Positions 9,172-17,642 of a DNA stretch of 20,876 nucleotides are shown one piece after another. Below the pieces are notes generated by a model that saw only the letters and a list, made by a program, of their open reading frames with translations, was not told the DNA's origin and ran no database searches. The position numbers and the translations under genes are program-made. Each line of letters begins with the position of its first letter. Position 1 is the stretch's first letter. Source of the DNA: a virus; the IMG/VR virus record IMGVR_UViG_3300020478_000085, positions 1 through 20,876 of that record; one strand, given 5' to 3'.

Positions 9172-12100
9172 TCAACTTTCTTTTACATGTATCATTGTTG
9201 ACCGAGCAAATCTGACACCATCAGTTGATCTACTTTGCAGAGGAACTGTTCCTTTTTGGTTTTCTTCTTCTAACTCAAATCTCACAGTTTCCAATATAAA
9301 TTTACTATTAACATTATGAGGTGGAGTGGTGCCTTCAACAAGAATAAAATCCCCAAAAGATGTGGCATTAGTAGTCCCATCTTCAAGTCTAAATGTTCCT
9401 GTTTCTTGACTATCCTCTAATAATACTCCAATAATATTATCATCTGTGCTTTTTTCATTTGCGTGTTCATTTAAAATCAAAAGGTCTGACCTTTGTATGT
9501 CTCCTAAAGCAAAACCAAAATTAATCTTATCTTCGCTGACTAGACGATTTTCAACAGAAGTGTTTCCAGAACCTATTGTAGCATCTTCTAATAACATGTT
9601 TTCACCAGCATTAGCACTACTGCCATTAGAACCATCTAAAACAAGAAAATCTGTACTAAAATTAATGAAATCACTAATTGTGGGACTTGTTCCTTTTCCT
9701 TGAAGAAAGGATTCTTCTTCTAATAACATTTTTATATTTGACCCACCAAAATTAGCTCCGTATGACTCTGAACCTGTCTGTGAAGAATACAATATCATAT
9801 CAAGATTTCTATACATTGGTGCTTTATAATGATATCCATCAACAAGAATTACGCCTGTGTCATCTTCCAATAAGAAACCTCGATCTTCAAATAAAGATTG
9901 TGATATTGTTTCTATACCGCTAGTTGTCATTCCATTCACTACAGGAAGATCAATTTTTGTTGAAGCAAAAGAAGTTACTCTTCTCACTGTAGTTTCATCA
10001 ACACCACCAGTGCCAGAAGTTTCTAGTTGCATTTTTCCAGCACCTTCTTCTAGCAACAATGATTGTTGTTCTGCTGGAACTGTTTCAAATTTAAATGCTC
10101 TTACCTCTTGTAAAATATCTTGTAACTCAAAAGAGTCTCCAGCATTACTTCCAGATGCATCACTTCTATCAATTAATAAATCTCCACCAGCATTACTACT
10201 GTCTGAATCACTTCCATTCAAAACCAAATTGAACGATACATCTACTGCAGTCTCAATTAAAAGTCTATCTCCTTCTCCAGTTGAATTTGAATCTTTACCA
10301 TTTAAAACTAATACACCACCACGACCATCAACCGTGGCATCTTCTAGTTGCATGTTCTGAACACTTCTGGGGGAATAAAGAATTGTTTCTCCTAGAAGTG
10401 ATCCACCAGCATTACTGCTATCTGAATCAGTGCCATCTAAAAGTATACCATCATCTTCCAAATAATTATTTGGTGCTTCTTCTAATGTTATATTATCTGT
10501 CAAACTACCTGATGCAAATTCAATTGTTTGAAAATTCATTTTCTGAACAGAATCAAAAACATCAACAATTGAAGTTATTGTTCCCGGTGCTGCTGGATGG
10601 GCAAAACCACCACCCAAACTAGCACCAATATTGCCAGTTTTTGCATCCAATTGAGTAGACATTTGAACCTTACCAAAAGCGGCAAATCCGGCAGGATGAA
10701 CAGCCTTTCTAAGAGCATTAAGCCAATCTGCTGTTCCATAAGCAGTAACAATCTCATATGAAAATTGTTGATAGAAAAATGAATCTTGAAGTCTAATCAA
10801 ATCATGACTCAACTGACTAAGATATGTATCATAACCGGGAGTTGTTTCACTAACAGGACCAATAGTAGCGTTTGTCTTTGCAATATTAACATTGACAATA
10901 GTAGCACTTCCAGAAGCAGTTGAAATTGTAGTGGTTCCTGCTGAAAAATCAATTCCATCAAGCTCATGAATTAAGTTATCACCAGCATGTGTAGAAGATG
11001 TATTAATGCCATTCAATGCTACCGCACCAGTTTGAGGAGATATTTCTTGTAAAAGTCTACCTTGTATAGTGCCAGCAATATCTTCCAATAAAATATCAAT
11101 ACTTCCAGAATCTGTTTCATTAACTATCAATCCACCAGCATTACTACTGTCTGAATCAGTGCCGTCTAAAACTAACCTCAATGAATTTCCACTTTCATCA
11201 AGTGTATCTGATGAAGCATCCGTTACAAGGCGTTGACCTACACCATGAACTGCACCATCAGAGTTTTCTAAAAGAAAATATTCTCCATCACCATCTACAT
11301 CTGGAACAATAGTTGAAAAGTTTTCAGCAATAAATTTATTACCAAATACATTAGAACCACCAGTTCTTTCTGATACTAAATTTTCTCCAGCATTTGTTCC
11401 ATCGGAGTCTGTTCCATCAGCAACTAAAAACTGTGGTGTAGTGTCATGCTCTGCTATAAGAAATACATCGTCACTTCCTTCAAAGAGAATTTTTCCGTTA
11501 ACATCTCCACCGCTTGTATCAGTAGCATCAAGAATGATATTAGAAATAACTTCGACTCTGGTTCCTTCTTGTCTTAAAATATCAAAAAATGAATCTCCAG
11601 TTGTTCCATCTTCCATTCTCAAATTAAAATCTGTAACAAACTCGGCATCTGTAACGATATAATCACCATCTTCAGTTATCAAAGCTTCTTCTGTAGGTAA
11701 ATGACCATCAGCAACTAAAATACTTTTTTGTGTCTTATCAATTCCAGAAATAGCATCTCCATTGCTATCAACATCCTCAAGCTCCATAGGAATAGCATCA
11801 GTAGTTTCCAATGTTGTTCTAATTACATCTTCAAAACTGACTTCTAAAATTTGTCTAGTGCCATCATAATTTCTTACAGTTCCTGTGTGAGAAGTAAGTG
11901 CTTCTCCAACCTTGAATTCACCAGTAACACCCTTTACTTGGAAGTTAGCTCTGGCTGTAGTATCTGGAACTATCGCATAATCGAAACCGGGATTTTTTAA
12001 ATCAACAACTCTGATATTTCCAATATCATCTGTTGTTCCAAATAATGTTGCATCAGAACCAAACTCTGAAGAAACAGCAGCAGTAGGTAATTTTTTATAT

Positions 12101-13932
12101 CCCCCACCACTCTTCAATATTACGGCTCTTGAGATAGCCTCATTTTGTGTATCAGTGCCAAACTCAATTGCAATTCTATCACCATCTGTCTTGAATTCAT
12201 CTGGTTCAACATAATCATCCATCAACATTACTGATCTATCATCCAGACCACCAGTAGCACTATCTCCTGTTCCACTTGCACCTGTTGTATTTGTTCTATT
12301 AAAAACTAAATTTGATCCATAAAGAGTTATTGTTTCACTTACATCTAAAATTGTTAAAGATGATACGTTAGTAGACTTGGCATGATTTGAAAAATTAGAG
12401 GGCATCCAAAATTCTTGATTTTTATATTCCTCAAATATATGTTTATGGGCAACTCCTGCAGGGCTTCCATCATTTGCCCTTTCGGCATCTTGGAAAGATA
12501 GATAGAGAGGATAATAATAACCTTTTGTATCACTATAAAGAGTGTCAGTTCCAAACACTGAAAACGGTTCCACTCCTACTGTCTCATCTTCAAGTTGAAC
12601 TCCAAATGATTCTAAATGTGTGCTGGTTCCATCTTCAATAACTATAAAATCTCCAGCATCTGTGCTATCAGTATCTGTTCCATCCAACTGCATAGCACCA
12701 TCTAATATCGAAACTACACCGAGAGCATTTGAGGTTGATACTTCATCATCACCAGTTGTAAATATAATTCTGTCGCCAACTTTATAATCTGTGCCACCAG
12801 CATCAACATAAATGCCTTTTATACTACCCGTGCCAATGTCAGATACTTCAGAAACTGCTAAATTATTGCCTCGATTTTCAAAATCAATCTGACTACCAAC
12901 AGAATATAAACTTCCTCTTTTATCATCTGTAACTGAAATAGAATCAACAATATTTTTTACAGTGAATGTCAATATAAAATCAGTGGTATTCGAGGTAGCC
13001 GTGATGGTTTCATCATCTTGGAAGGTTCCAACCACACTATCAAGGTCTAATTCAATTTGTGTTATTTCTATTTTTTTCTCTTCTAAAAGTTCAATAGATG
13101 CCACAACACCTGTTGCACCGGAAGTTGCTCCAGTTACCTTTTGACCAACAATTTCACTTCCTAATGAATTTGGTCCTGCAACCGTTCTTAATAATTTTCT
13201 ACTATTCCAACGACCATCAGATGCTCGTATCATTAATTCATTAGGATAATTAACAGTCACATCATCATTTAAAAGCATTTTCATGAAAAGTTTATGACCT
13301 TCACGAGTTCCCTTTATGGCATATAAGTCTCTTATATTTTTGATGATATTTCTTTTATCTAAACCATCTGTTAAATCATCTGGTATGGATACCATAAAGG
13401 CATCTCGCATCTTATCTAAAAAGTCATAAATGGTATTATCAACATTAGCATACTCTAAAAGTTGCTGAATATTTTGTATAGGATTACCACGATATTTTAC
13501 AACTACACCAGTAGCAGCAGATGTTGCTCCAGTTACAGTCTCTCCGGTTATGAATTGTTGATTTGATGTTATGAAAATTCTTGGTGTAGAATTTCCCAAG
13601 TCATCTACTAAAATTTTTGCTGTGGCTTTTGATGTTGCACCTGTTATTGTTTCCCCAACTTCAAACTTACCTGTGGTTCCATTTTCTTTTTGTAATACAA
13701 TCTTGTTTCCTTCTTCATCCAACAAAGAAGAATCTGATGAGGTTTCTAATAAAATATTATTAATCGTGACCGTTAATTCTAATTCTGCAGATTCTAAAAA
13801 TTCATAATAAGTTTTTAGAAAATCCGTAAATATGGGATGATCTGAAACAACAAACTCTGGCATATGGTCAGTAAAAACTGGACTAATTTTTGTTGTAAGT
13901 TTTGCTGTACTTGGATTATCAAAAGGAGCCAT
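9172..13932 (-). CDS. Large repeat-rich baseplate wedge protein in the gp7 position
   Basis: A 1586-residue acidic protein rich in Asp, Glu, Ser, Thr and Gly. The N-terminus (AKLTTKISPVFTDHMPEFV, DHPIFTDFLKTYYEFLESAE, residues 10 to 50) and the block near 195-245 (IRDLYAIKGTREGHKLFMKM, NELMIRASDGRWNSRKLLR) resemble marine T4-like virion proteins found between gp6 and gp8. GETITGATS-type modules lie at residues 91-107, 128-145 and 260-278. A conserved block DSFFYQQFSYEIV ... VHPAGFAAFGKVQMS lies near 1050-1090. From about residue 410 onward, and densely near 1150-1260, units of the type LDGTDSDSSNAGG followed by LLxE are repeated. In T4 this slot holds gp7 (1032 residues), the wedge initiator. 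Homology to gp7 is inferred from synteny, not from a motif I can prove. The start is one base after the gp6 stop with only a weak ribosome site, so it probably depends on coupling. Confidence 0.78.
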   Translation of the reverse strand: MAPFDNPSTAKLTTKISPVFTDHMPEFVVSDHPIFTDFLKTYYEFLESAELELTVTINNILLETSSDSSLLDEEGNKIVLQKENGTTGKFEVGETITGATSKATAKILVDDLGNSTPRIFITSNQQFITGETVTGATSAATGVVVKYRGNPIQNIQQLLEYANVDNTIYDFLDKMRDAFMVSIPDDLTDGLDKRNIIKNIRDLYAIKGTREGHKLFMKMLLNDDVTVNYPNELMIRASDGRWNSRKLLRTVAGPNSLGSEIVGQKVTGATSGATGVVASIELLEEKKIEITQIELDLDSVVGTFQDDETITATSNTTDFILTFTVKNIVDSISVTDDKRGSLYSVGSQIDFENRGNNLAVSEVSDIGTGSIKGIYVDAGGTDYKVGDRIIFTTGDDEVSTSNALGVVSILDGAMQLDGTDTDSTDAGDFIVIEDGTSTHLESFGVQLEDETVGVEPFSVFGTDTLYSDTKGYYYPLYLSFQDAERANDGSPAGVAHKHIFEEYKNQEFWMPSNFSNHAKSTNVSSLTILDVSETITLYGSNLVFNRTNTTGASGTGDSATGGLDDRSVMLMDDYVEPDEFKTDGDRIAIEFGTDTQNEAISRAVILKSGGGYKKLPTAAVSSEFGSDATLFGTTDDIGNIRVVDLKNPGFDYAIVPDTTARANFQVKGVTGEFKVGEALTSHTGTVRNYDGTRQILEVSFEDVIRTTLETTDAIPMELEDVDSNGDAISGIDKTQKSILVADGHLPTEEALITEDGDYIVTDAEFVTDFNLRMEDGTTGDSFFDILRQEGTRVEVISNIILDATDTSGGDVNGKILFEGSDDVFLIAEHDTTPQFLVADGTDSDGTNAGENLVSERTGGSNVFGNKFIAENFSTIVPDVDGDGEYFLLENSDGAVHGVGQRLVTDASSDTLDESGNSLRLVLDGTDSDSSNAGGLIVNETDSGSIDILLEDIAGTIQGRLLQEISPQTGAVALNGINTSSTHAGDNLIHELDGIDFSAGTTTISTASGSATIVNVNIAKTNATIGPVSETTPGYDTYLSQLSHDLIRLQDSFFYQQFSYEIVTAYGTADWLNALRKAVHPAGFAAFGKVQMSTQLDAKTGNIGASLGGGFAHPAAPGTITSIVDVFDSVQKMNFQTIEFASGSLTDNITLEEAPNNYLEDDGILLDGTDSDSSNAGGSLLGETILYSPRSVQNMQLEDATVDGRGGVLVLNGKDSNSTGEGDRLLIETAVDVSFNLVLNGSDSDSSNAGGDLLIDRSDASGSNAGDSFELQDILQEVRAFKFETVPAEQQSLLLEEGAGKMQLETSGTGGVDETTVRRVTSFASTKIDLPVVNGMTTSGIETISQSLFEDRGFLLEDDTGVILVDGYHYKAPMYRNLDMILYSSQTGSESYGANFGGSNIKMLLEEESFLQGKGTSPTISDFINFSTDFLVLDGSNGSSANAGENMLLEDATIGSGNTSVENRLVSEDKINFGFALGDIQRSDLLILNEHANEKSTDDNIIGVLLEDSQETGTFRLEDGTTNATSFGDFILVEGTTPPHNVNSKFILETVRFELEEENQKGTVPLQSRSTDGVRFARSTMIHVKES
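9603..12690 (-). repeat. Degenerate LDGTDSDSSNAGG-type protein repeat array
   Basis: About eight copies of a 13- to 20-residue unit, consensus L-(L/V)-L-(D/N)-G-T-D-S-D-S-S-N-A-G-(G/D/E)-x-(L/I)-(L/I)-x-E, are scattered in the gp7-position protein. Encoding segments lie near 12651-12690, 11389-11430, 11132-11172, 10981-11025, 10403-10442, 10263-10310, 10184-10226 and 9603-9645. A half copy, SDASGSNAG, is at about 10137-10168. At DNA level the copies at 10403, 10184 and 11132 are close to identical over some 25 to 35 bases, suggesting spread by duplication or gene conversion. The D-x-D-x-S pattern recalls calcium-binding loops, but this is only a resemblance. Confidence 0.7.
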
Positions 13933-13933
13933 T

Positions 13934-15865
13934 TTAGTACGCCGAGGTTATAGAGTGAGATGATGCTTGTGCTGTTGTATTATCAGTTGTTCCAGATGCT
14001 ATACCATCCACACTTCCATTGACTGTGCTATTAACAGTATCAATACTTAACAAAAGATTTCTCGTTGGTTGAATGTTAGCAGCATTAGGAATTGCAGTTA
14101 AACGCATAACACTAGAGGTTATTTCATCAACTAACCCAATAGATGTAATTTGTAATGCATTTATTTTTACAATACCCTTTTTATAATCAACAGTTCCTGC
14201 AGTAGCATCAACAATCACCCGTGTTCCTGCTGGATTTGTGGTAGTTGCCGTAGATTCTGGTTGAATATAATATCTTCTAATATTACCATTTCCATCTTCA
14301 TCAAAAAATTGTTCATTTACAGTGTCATTAATTTCAAAAAAACCTGTGCTTGCAATACTACCCCCAGCATCCGAATTATAACCAGAATAAGGATTGTAGA
14401 TAGCATTACCGTAATTAATTGTATATCCAGTAGCCGTATTTAACGTAGGTGTAAAGTTTTTACCCATGTTTATGGTAACTGTGGCACTAGTAATCGAAGT
14501 ATTTGCATCGTCAATAGCTGCAGCAAATTCAGAGTGTCTAAAGGGTGCATCAAATGCATTTAATTTATTTGTATTAAATGAAACCATTTCGTTATTGACA
14601 ATTGTTTCTAAATCTGATATAGTCTTTGAAGTCTTACTTGTATCATATGTAAAACTTACCTTAATTATTAAATTTAGAGTTTCTGGATCGACAATCACAG
14701 GGGTGATTGATGCTACTGTGAATTTTTTTAAACTTGACACAAGAGAAGTTTTTTCACTATCTGTCAAATTATTACCAGATGTTGTCTTAATTGAAATAAA
14801 AACTTTACCATATTCTGGTGTATCAGTTACACCAACGCTTGTGTCAAAAGAACCAACATCTCCACTAAAAACTTGCACCGCTCTTGTGTTAGCATACAAC
14901 TCTTTAACTTTTAATTTATAATCATCTGTAGTTACCGCTCGACCTTGTGAAGCATAATTTAAAGGAGCGTTATATTTTACAGATGCAATACTTTCTCGTC
15001 TTTTACCACCACTGGATGCATTTATTGTAGACACAGATACATTTGTTACTGTAGCAATAGCTGCCGTTGCTTCAAATATTGATGCTCCATTTCCTAAATT
15101 TAAGTTTGACACTACATGATTTAAACGAACAATATTTCCATCTGATAATGCTTTACCAAGAACTCCATCTCCAAAGTATACTTCAAATTGTCCATTCTCT
15201 ACCTCTTGTAAAAAATATACTTCAGATGTAGAAGACACTTGTGATATATCTGTTGTTTTTGTAAATGTGGTGGTTGTGGTATCAGATGCTGATGTTTGAA
15301 CAGTTACAGTTAATGTGCTTGTATCTGCTAATGGACTTGGTATTACAAATCGTTGTTCAGCATCAGATGTATCAACAGTATATCTTGATGTTATATATGT
15401 TCCTTCATATATTTCAACACTTGGAAATACAATCGTTGTTCCACTTCTTTGTTTAGTAACATCAGCAATAGTCACAAACTGATATGTAACATCATCAATT
15501 GAAGTTGAAAATGCTGTCCCTGCTGGCATGGTAGCAGAACTTCTTGTTGTATTATTAAGAGTTACATCAACTGTGGCTTTTGCTGCAGTCGATGAAATTG
15601 GTGTATATCCTAATGTCTTTGCATGAGAAACTACACTTGACCTTAAAGACGCACTATCTAAAAACATTTCATTTGCTAACATGTTAGCATTATAACCTAG
15701 ATAATGTGTGTTATAAGCAAGAACATCCAAAAGTATATTCATACCAGAACCTTCAAAATCATAGTCTTTAAAGGTATCTTGTGCTTTCAAAAAGATTTTA
15801 AAATTTTCTTTTACTGCATCAAAATCAAATTCTGTAACTGTTAATCTTGAATCATTAATTGCCAT
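13934..15865 (-). CDS. 6: Baseplate wedge protein gp6-like
   Basis: A 643-residue protein, close to the 660 residues of T4 gp6. The N-terminal block DYDFEGSGMNILLDVLAYNT, then YNANMLANEMFLDSASLRSS and HAKTLGYTP (residues 35 to 90), is the strongly conserved signature of gp6/baseplate-J-like wedge proteins. EVYFGDGVLGKALSDG lies near residue 227 and YASQGRAVTTDDYKLKVKEL near 305, both typical of this fold. In T4, gp6 dimers form the continuous inner ring of the baseplate together with gp25 and gp53 and drive the hexagon-to-star transition. The ATG overlaps the gp25 stop by one base (TAATG), so translation is coupled to gp25, its structural partner. No promoter is seen between them. Confidence 0.93.
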   Translation of the reverse strand: MAINDSRLTVTEFDFDAVKENFKIFLKAQDTFKDYDFEGSGMNILLDVLAYNTHYLGYNANMLANEMFLDSASLRSSVVSHAKTLGYTPISSTAAKATVDVTLNNTTRSSATMPAGTAFSTSIDDVTYQFVTIADVTKQRSGTTIVFPSVEIYEGTYITSRYTVDTSDAEQRFVIPSPLADTSTLTVTVQTSASDTTTTTFTKTTDISQVSSTSEVYFLQEVENGQFEVYFGDGVLGKALSDGNIVRLNHVVSNLNLGNGASIFEATAAIATVTNVSVSTINASSGGKRRESIASVKYNAPLNYASQGRAVTTDDYKLKVKELYANTRAVQVFSGDVGSFDTSVGVTDTPEYGKVFISIKTTSGNNLTDSEKTSLVSSLKKFTVASITPVIVDPETLNLIIKVSFTYDTSKTSKTISDLETIVNNEMVSFNTNKLNAFDAPFRHSEFAAAIDDANTSITSATVTINMGKNFTPTLNTATGYTINYGNAIYNPYSGYNSDAGGSIASTGFFEINDTVNEQFFDEDGNGNIRRYYIQPESTATTTNPAGTRVIVDATAGTVDYKKGIVKINALQITSIGLVDEITSSVMRLTAIPNAANIQPTRNLLLSIDTVNSTVNGSVDGIASGTTDNTTAQASSHSITSAY

Positions 15866-16377
15866 TATCGTAATCTCTCTAAAAACAATGTTAAATCTAC
15901 TAACTCTGTTGGAACATTCACAACAAAAAAACTTAGGCTAACATTATAAGCATTACGATCTAGTGTTGGTAAAGCAGTGATTGAAATAACTCTTGCTCTT
16001 GGTTCATAATTTTCTATAACTTCTTCAATGTTCTTTGTCAATATAAATGCTGTTAATTGAGTAACAGGTTCAAATAAAGTGGCACGAATGTCAGACCCAA
16101 TATCAGGATTAAAAGGTTTTTCATAGAAATTTAAAAATACAAGATTTCTAATTGACCTTTTAACTGCTGTAATATTATTTAAAATATTAACATCTTTAGT
16201 TTCTGGTTTTCTTGTAAAAAGTAAATCTAAGTCAGCATAAGTTCTTACAGAACCACCATCTGGAAAATTATTACCTTCGGCATCAAATCGACCTTCTTTA
16301 TTTACATCAAATATTTTATCCTCATTACCAGACTCTGCAGATTGCCGAAAAAATTCAGTGTGATTCTGTGTATCCAT
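15865..16377 (-). CDS. 25: Baseplate wedge protein gp25-like
   Basis: A 170-residue protein of the gp25/GPW family. The core runs from about residue 47 (YADLDLLFTRKPETKDVNIL) through FYEKPFNPDIGSDIRATLFE (84-103) to the family's EPR motif in ENYEPRARVISI (122-133). In T4 and in R-type pyocins and T6SS, this protein sits in the inner baseplate ring, binds gp6 and nucleates the sheath. T4 gp25 is 132 residues; the extra length is a charged N-terminal segment of about 45 residues (DTQNHTEFFRQSAESGNEDK). No internal Met offers a shorter start, and a GGGAG ribosome site and a late promoter are correctly spaced before this ATG, so the extension appears real. It is the first gene of the gp25-gp6-gp7-position unit. 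Confidence 0.93.
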   Translation of the reverse strand: MDTQNHTEFFRQSAESGNEDKIFDVNKEGRFDAEGNNFPDGGSVRTYADLDLLFTRKPETKDVNILNNITAVKRSIRNLVFLNFYEKPFNPDIGSDIRATLFEPVTQLTAFILTKNIEEVIENYEPRARVISITALPTLDRNAYNVSLSFFVVNVPTELVDLTLFLERLR

Positions 16378-16383
16378 TATGGA

Positions 16384-16410
16384 CTCCCGTTCTTTTATTT
16401 ATAACGGAAA
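16384..16410 (-). promoter_or_regulatory. Shine-Dalgarno-sequestering hairpin around the gp25 late promoter
   Basis: On the minus strand TTTCCGTT (16410-16403) can pair with AACGGGAG (16391-16384), giving eight pairs of which two are G-U, with an 11-base loop. The 3' arm contains the gp25 ribosome site GGGAG. The late promoter box occupies the last base of the 5' arm and part of the loop. An RNA starting at the predicted +1 (16390) would lack the 5' arm and could not form the hairpin. The silencing role is inferred from the known T4 e and soc arrangement. Confidence 0.6.
16396..16403 (-). promoter_or_regulatory. T4-type late promoter for gp25
   Basis: Exact TATAAATA, 19 bases from the box end to the gp25 ATG, the same distance as at gp5. 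The predicted start at 16390 gives a 13-nt leader, ACGGGAGTCCATA, carrying the ribosome site. It lies in the 51-base gap after the 383-residue gene. Confidence 0.8.
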
Positions 16411-16428
16411 GTTAGACAAGTTTAGTCA

Positions 16429-17580
16429 TTACTCCACTCCCCCGCCGTATCCCGGCGGTTCCTCTGGTGTTATAGCCGCTTTAGCGTAAGGCTTCGCCTT
16501 CCCAGATTTTCCTGATGACCCAACAAGAGACAGTTGTAATGCCAAAGAAACATTAGAAGAAGCTAAATTGGCAAGAGCCAACCCGCCAGCGATTGCCCCA
16601 CCAATTCCTGCACTCCCACCACCAGAACCACCAGCACCACCTCCTGCCGCTTGTGTAGCTTGTCGAGTAAGTTTCTCTGCTGCAGCGGTCGCTGCGTCAG
16701 TAGTTATTGTTTCTGGTATTCTAACATCTGGAATAGGAATTTGATTGCCTTTTGAATCTGTAATTCTAAAATTACTGTGTACTTCAAATGGAACATCAGG
16801 ATTTTCTTTCTGCTTTTTTATTGCTTCTTTTACAGCAAGATCAATTATTGTAGCACCAGATGATTTAAATTCTACACCATCATCATCAATAATTCTGTCA
16901 TCATCCTCTGACACTGGAAAATCACGCAATTCATTCAATCCGATTGGGAGAACTTGTAATACAGTATCTCCAAATTCATTTTGAACTTCTGTAACGCTAC
17001 TGCTATCAATAAATCTAAGAACCAAGTCTTCAGCTTCAGAATTTGGAATTTCCCTTAATATAAAATCACCACCAGCCCCAGAAGAAATTTTTTCAATAAG
17101 TTTATTATTTTGTATAAGTAACTCTCTACCAGTATGTAAGACGATTGGAAGATTAGCCGCTGCTGGAACATTTTGAATTATTGTTGCTAACGCACCATTT
17201 GCGATTGTTCCAACCACACCAATTGCTGTTGCTGTTGCTGCAGCGTCGAGAACTGCCCTAAAATTTCCTTGTTTTAGAGTAGCAATAGCAGCAACAGCAG
17301 CCAAAGGATTATTCATGGCGGCGGCGGCAATTTTTGCTAACTCATTATGAAAACTAGCTGTTCCAAGAAGTCTTCCAAGAGCATTTCTAGCTTGATTGCC
17401 AGCTATGGCTCCAAAACTAGCACCCATAGCACCACCCATAATAAGTCCAGCTATACTAGCAGCCAACTTTTTGGCGGGTTCTGATGCCTTTTTAATTTTA
17501 TCCTCTGTTGGACCGCCGGGAGTTACATCAAAAAGCCGGTCATGGTTCGTTTCCATAAGGTCGAAGCTATCATCAGCCAC
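16429..17580 (-). CDS. Ala/Gly-rich protein with glycine-zipper-like hydrophobic segments, function unknown
   Basis: A 383-residue protein starting with GTG, preceded by AAAGGAG about eight bases upstream, a strong ribosome site that fixes the start. After an acidic head (ending near residue 28) comes a long hydrophobic Ala/Gly-rich region, residues 34-150, with small-residue spacing (IAGLIMGGAMGASFGAIAG at 43-61; AIGVVGTIANGALATII at 119-135) typical of membrane-inserting or helix-packing glycine zippers. The middle (172-290) is soluble, with an acidic cluster SEDDDRIIDDDG. Near 312-355 there is a Gly-rich linker and a second hydrophobic stretch (GIGGAIAGGLALANLASS). It ends PPGYGGGVE. It sits between the PAAR tip and gp25, so a spike-associated, injected or membrane-perturbing role is possible but unproven. 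It might instead be a hub chaperone or tail component. I recognise no named family. It has no exact late promoter of its own and probably shares the PAAR transcript. Confidence 0.8.
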   Translation of the reverse strand: MADDSFDLMETNHDRLFDVTPGGPTEDKIKKASEPAKKLAASIAGLIMGGAMGASFGAIAGNQARNALGRLLGTASFHNELAKIAAAAMNNPLAAVAAIATLKQGNFRAVLDAAATATAIGVVGTIANGALATIIQNVPAAANLPIVLHTGRELLIQNNKLIEKISSGAGGDFILREIPNSEAEDLVLRFIDSSSVTEVQNEFGDTVLQVLPIGLNELRDFPVSEDDDRIIDDDGVEFKSSGATIIDLAVKEAIKKQKENPDVPFEVHSNFRITDSKGNQIPIPDVRIPETITTDAATAAAEKLTRQATQAAGGGAGGSGGGSAGIGGAIAGGLALANLASSNVSLALQLSLVGSSGKSGKAKPYAKAAITPEEPPGYGGGVE

Positions 17581-17606
17581 TATTAATCTCCTTTATATTA
17601 CAATTC

Positions 17607-17624
17607 CACTAGATCAGTCTAGTG
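17607..17624 (-). other. Small intergenic hairpin between PAAR and the 383-residue gene
   Basis: Perfect 7-bp inverted repeat CACTAGA / TCTAGTG with a 4-base loop, in the 62-base gap. No run of T follows on the minus strand, so it is not a classical intrinsic terminator. It could be an RNA processing or stability element, or simply define the end of the PAAR reading unit. Confidence 0.5.
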
Positions 17625-17642
17625 CTGCCCCCACCGGATTCA

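Noticed and set aside
9857-10360. 167-residue plus-strand open frame
   Set aside because: Shadow of the repeat region of the gp7-position gene; Ser/Pro/Leu-rich composition reflects reverse-complemented Asp/Gly/Ser codons.
10184-11172. Regular direct repeats that could suggest a CRISPR array
   Set aside because: Spacing is irregular, copies are degenerate and stay in one reading frame, so they are protein repeats.
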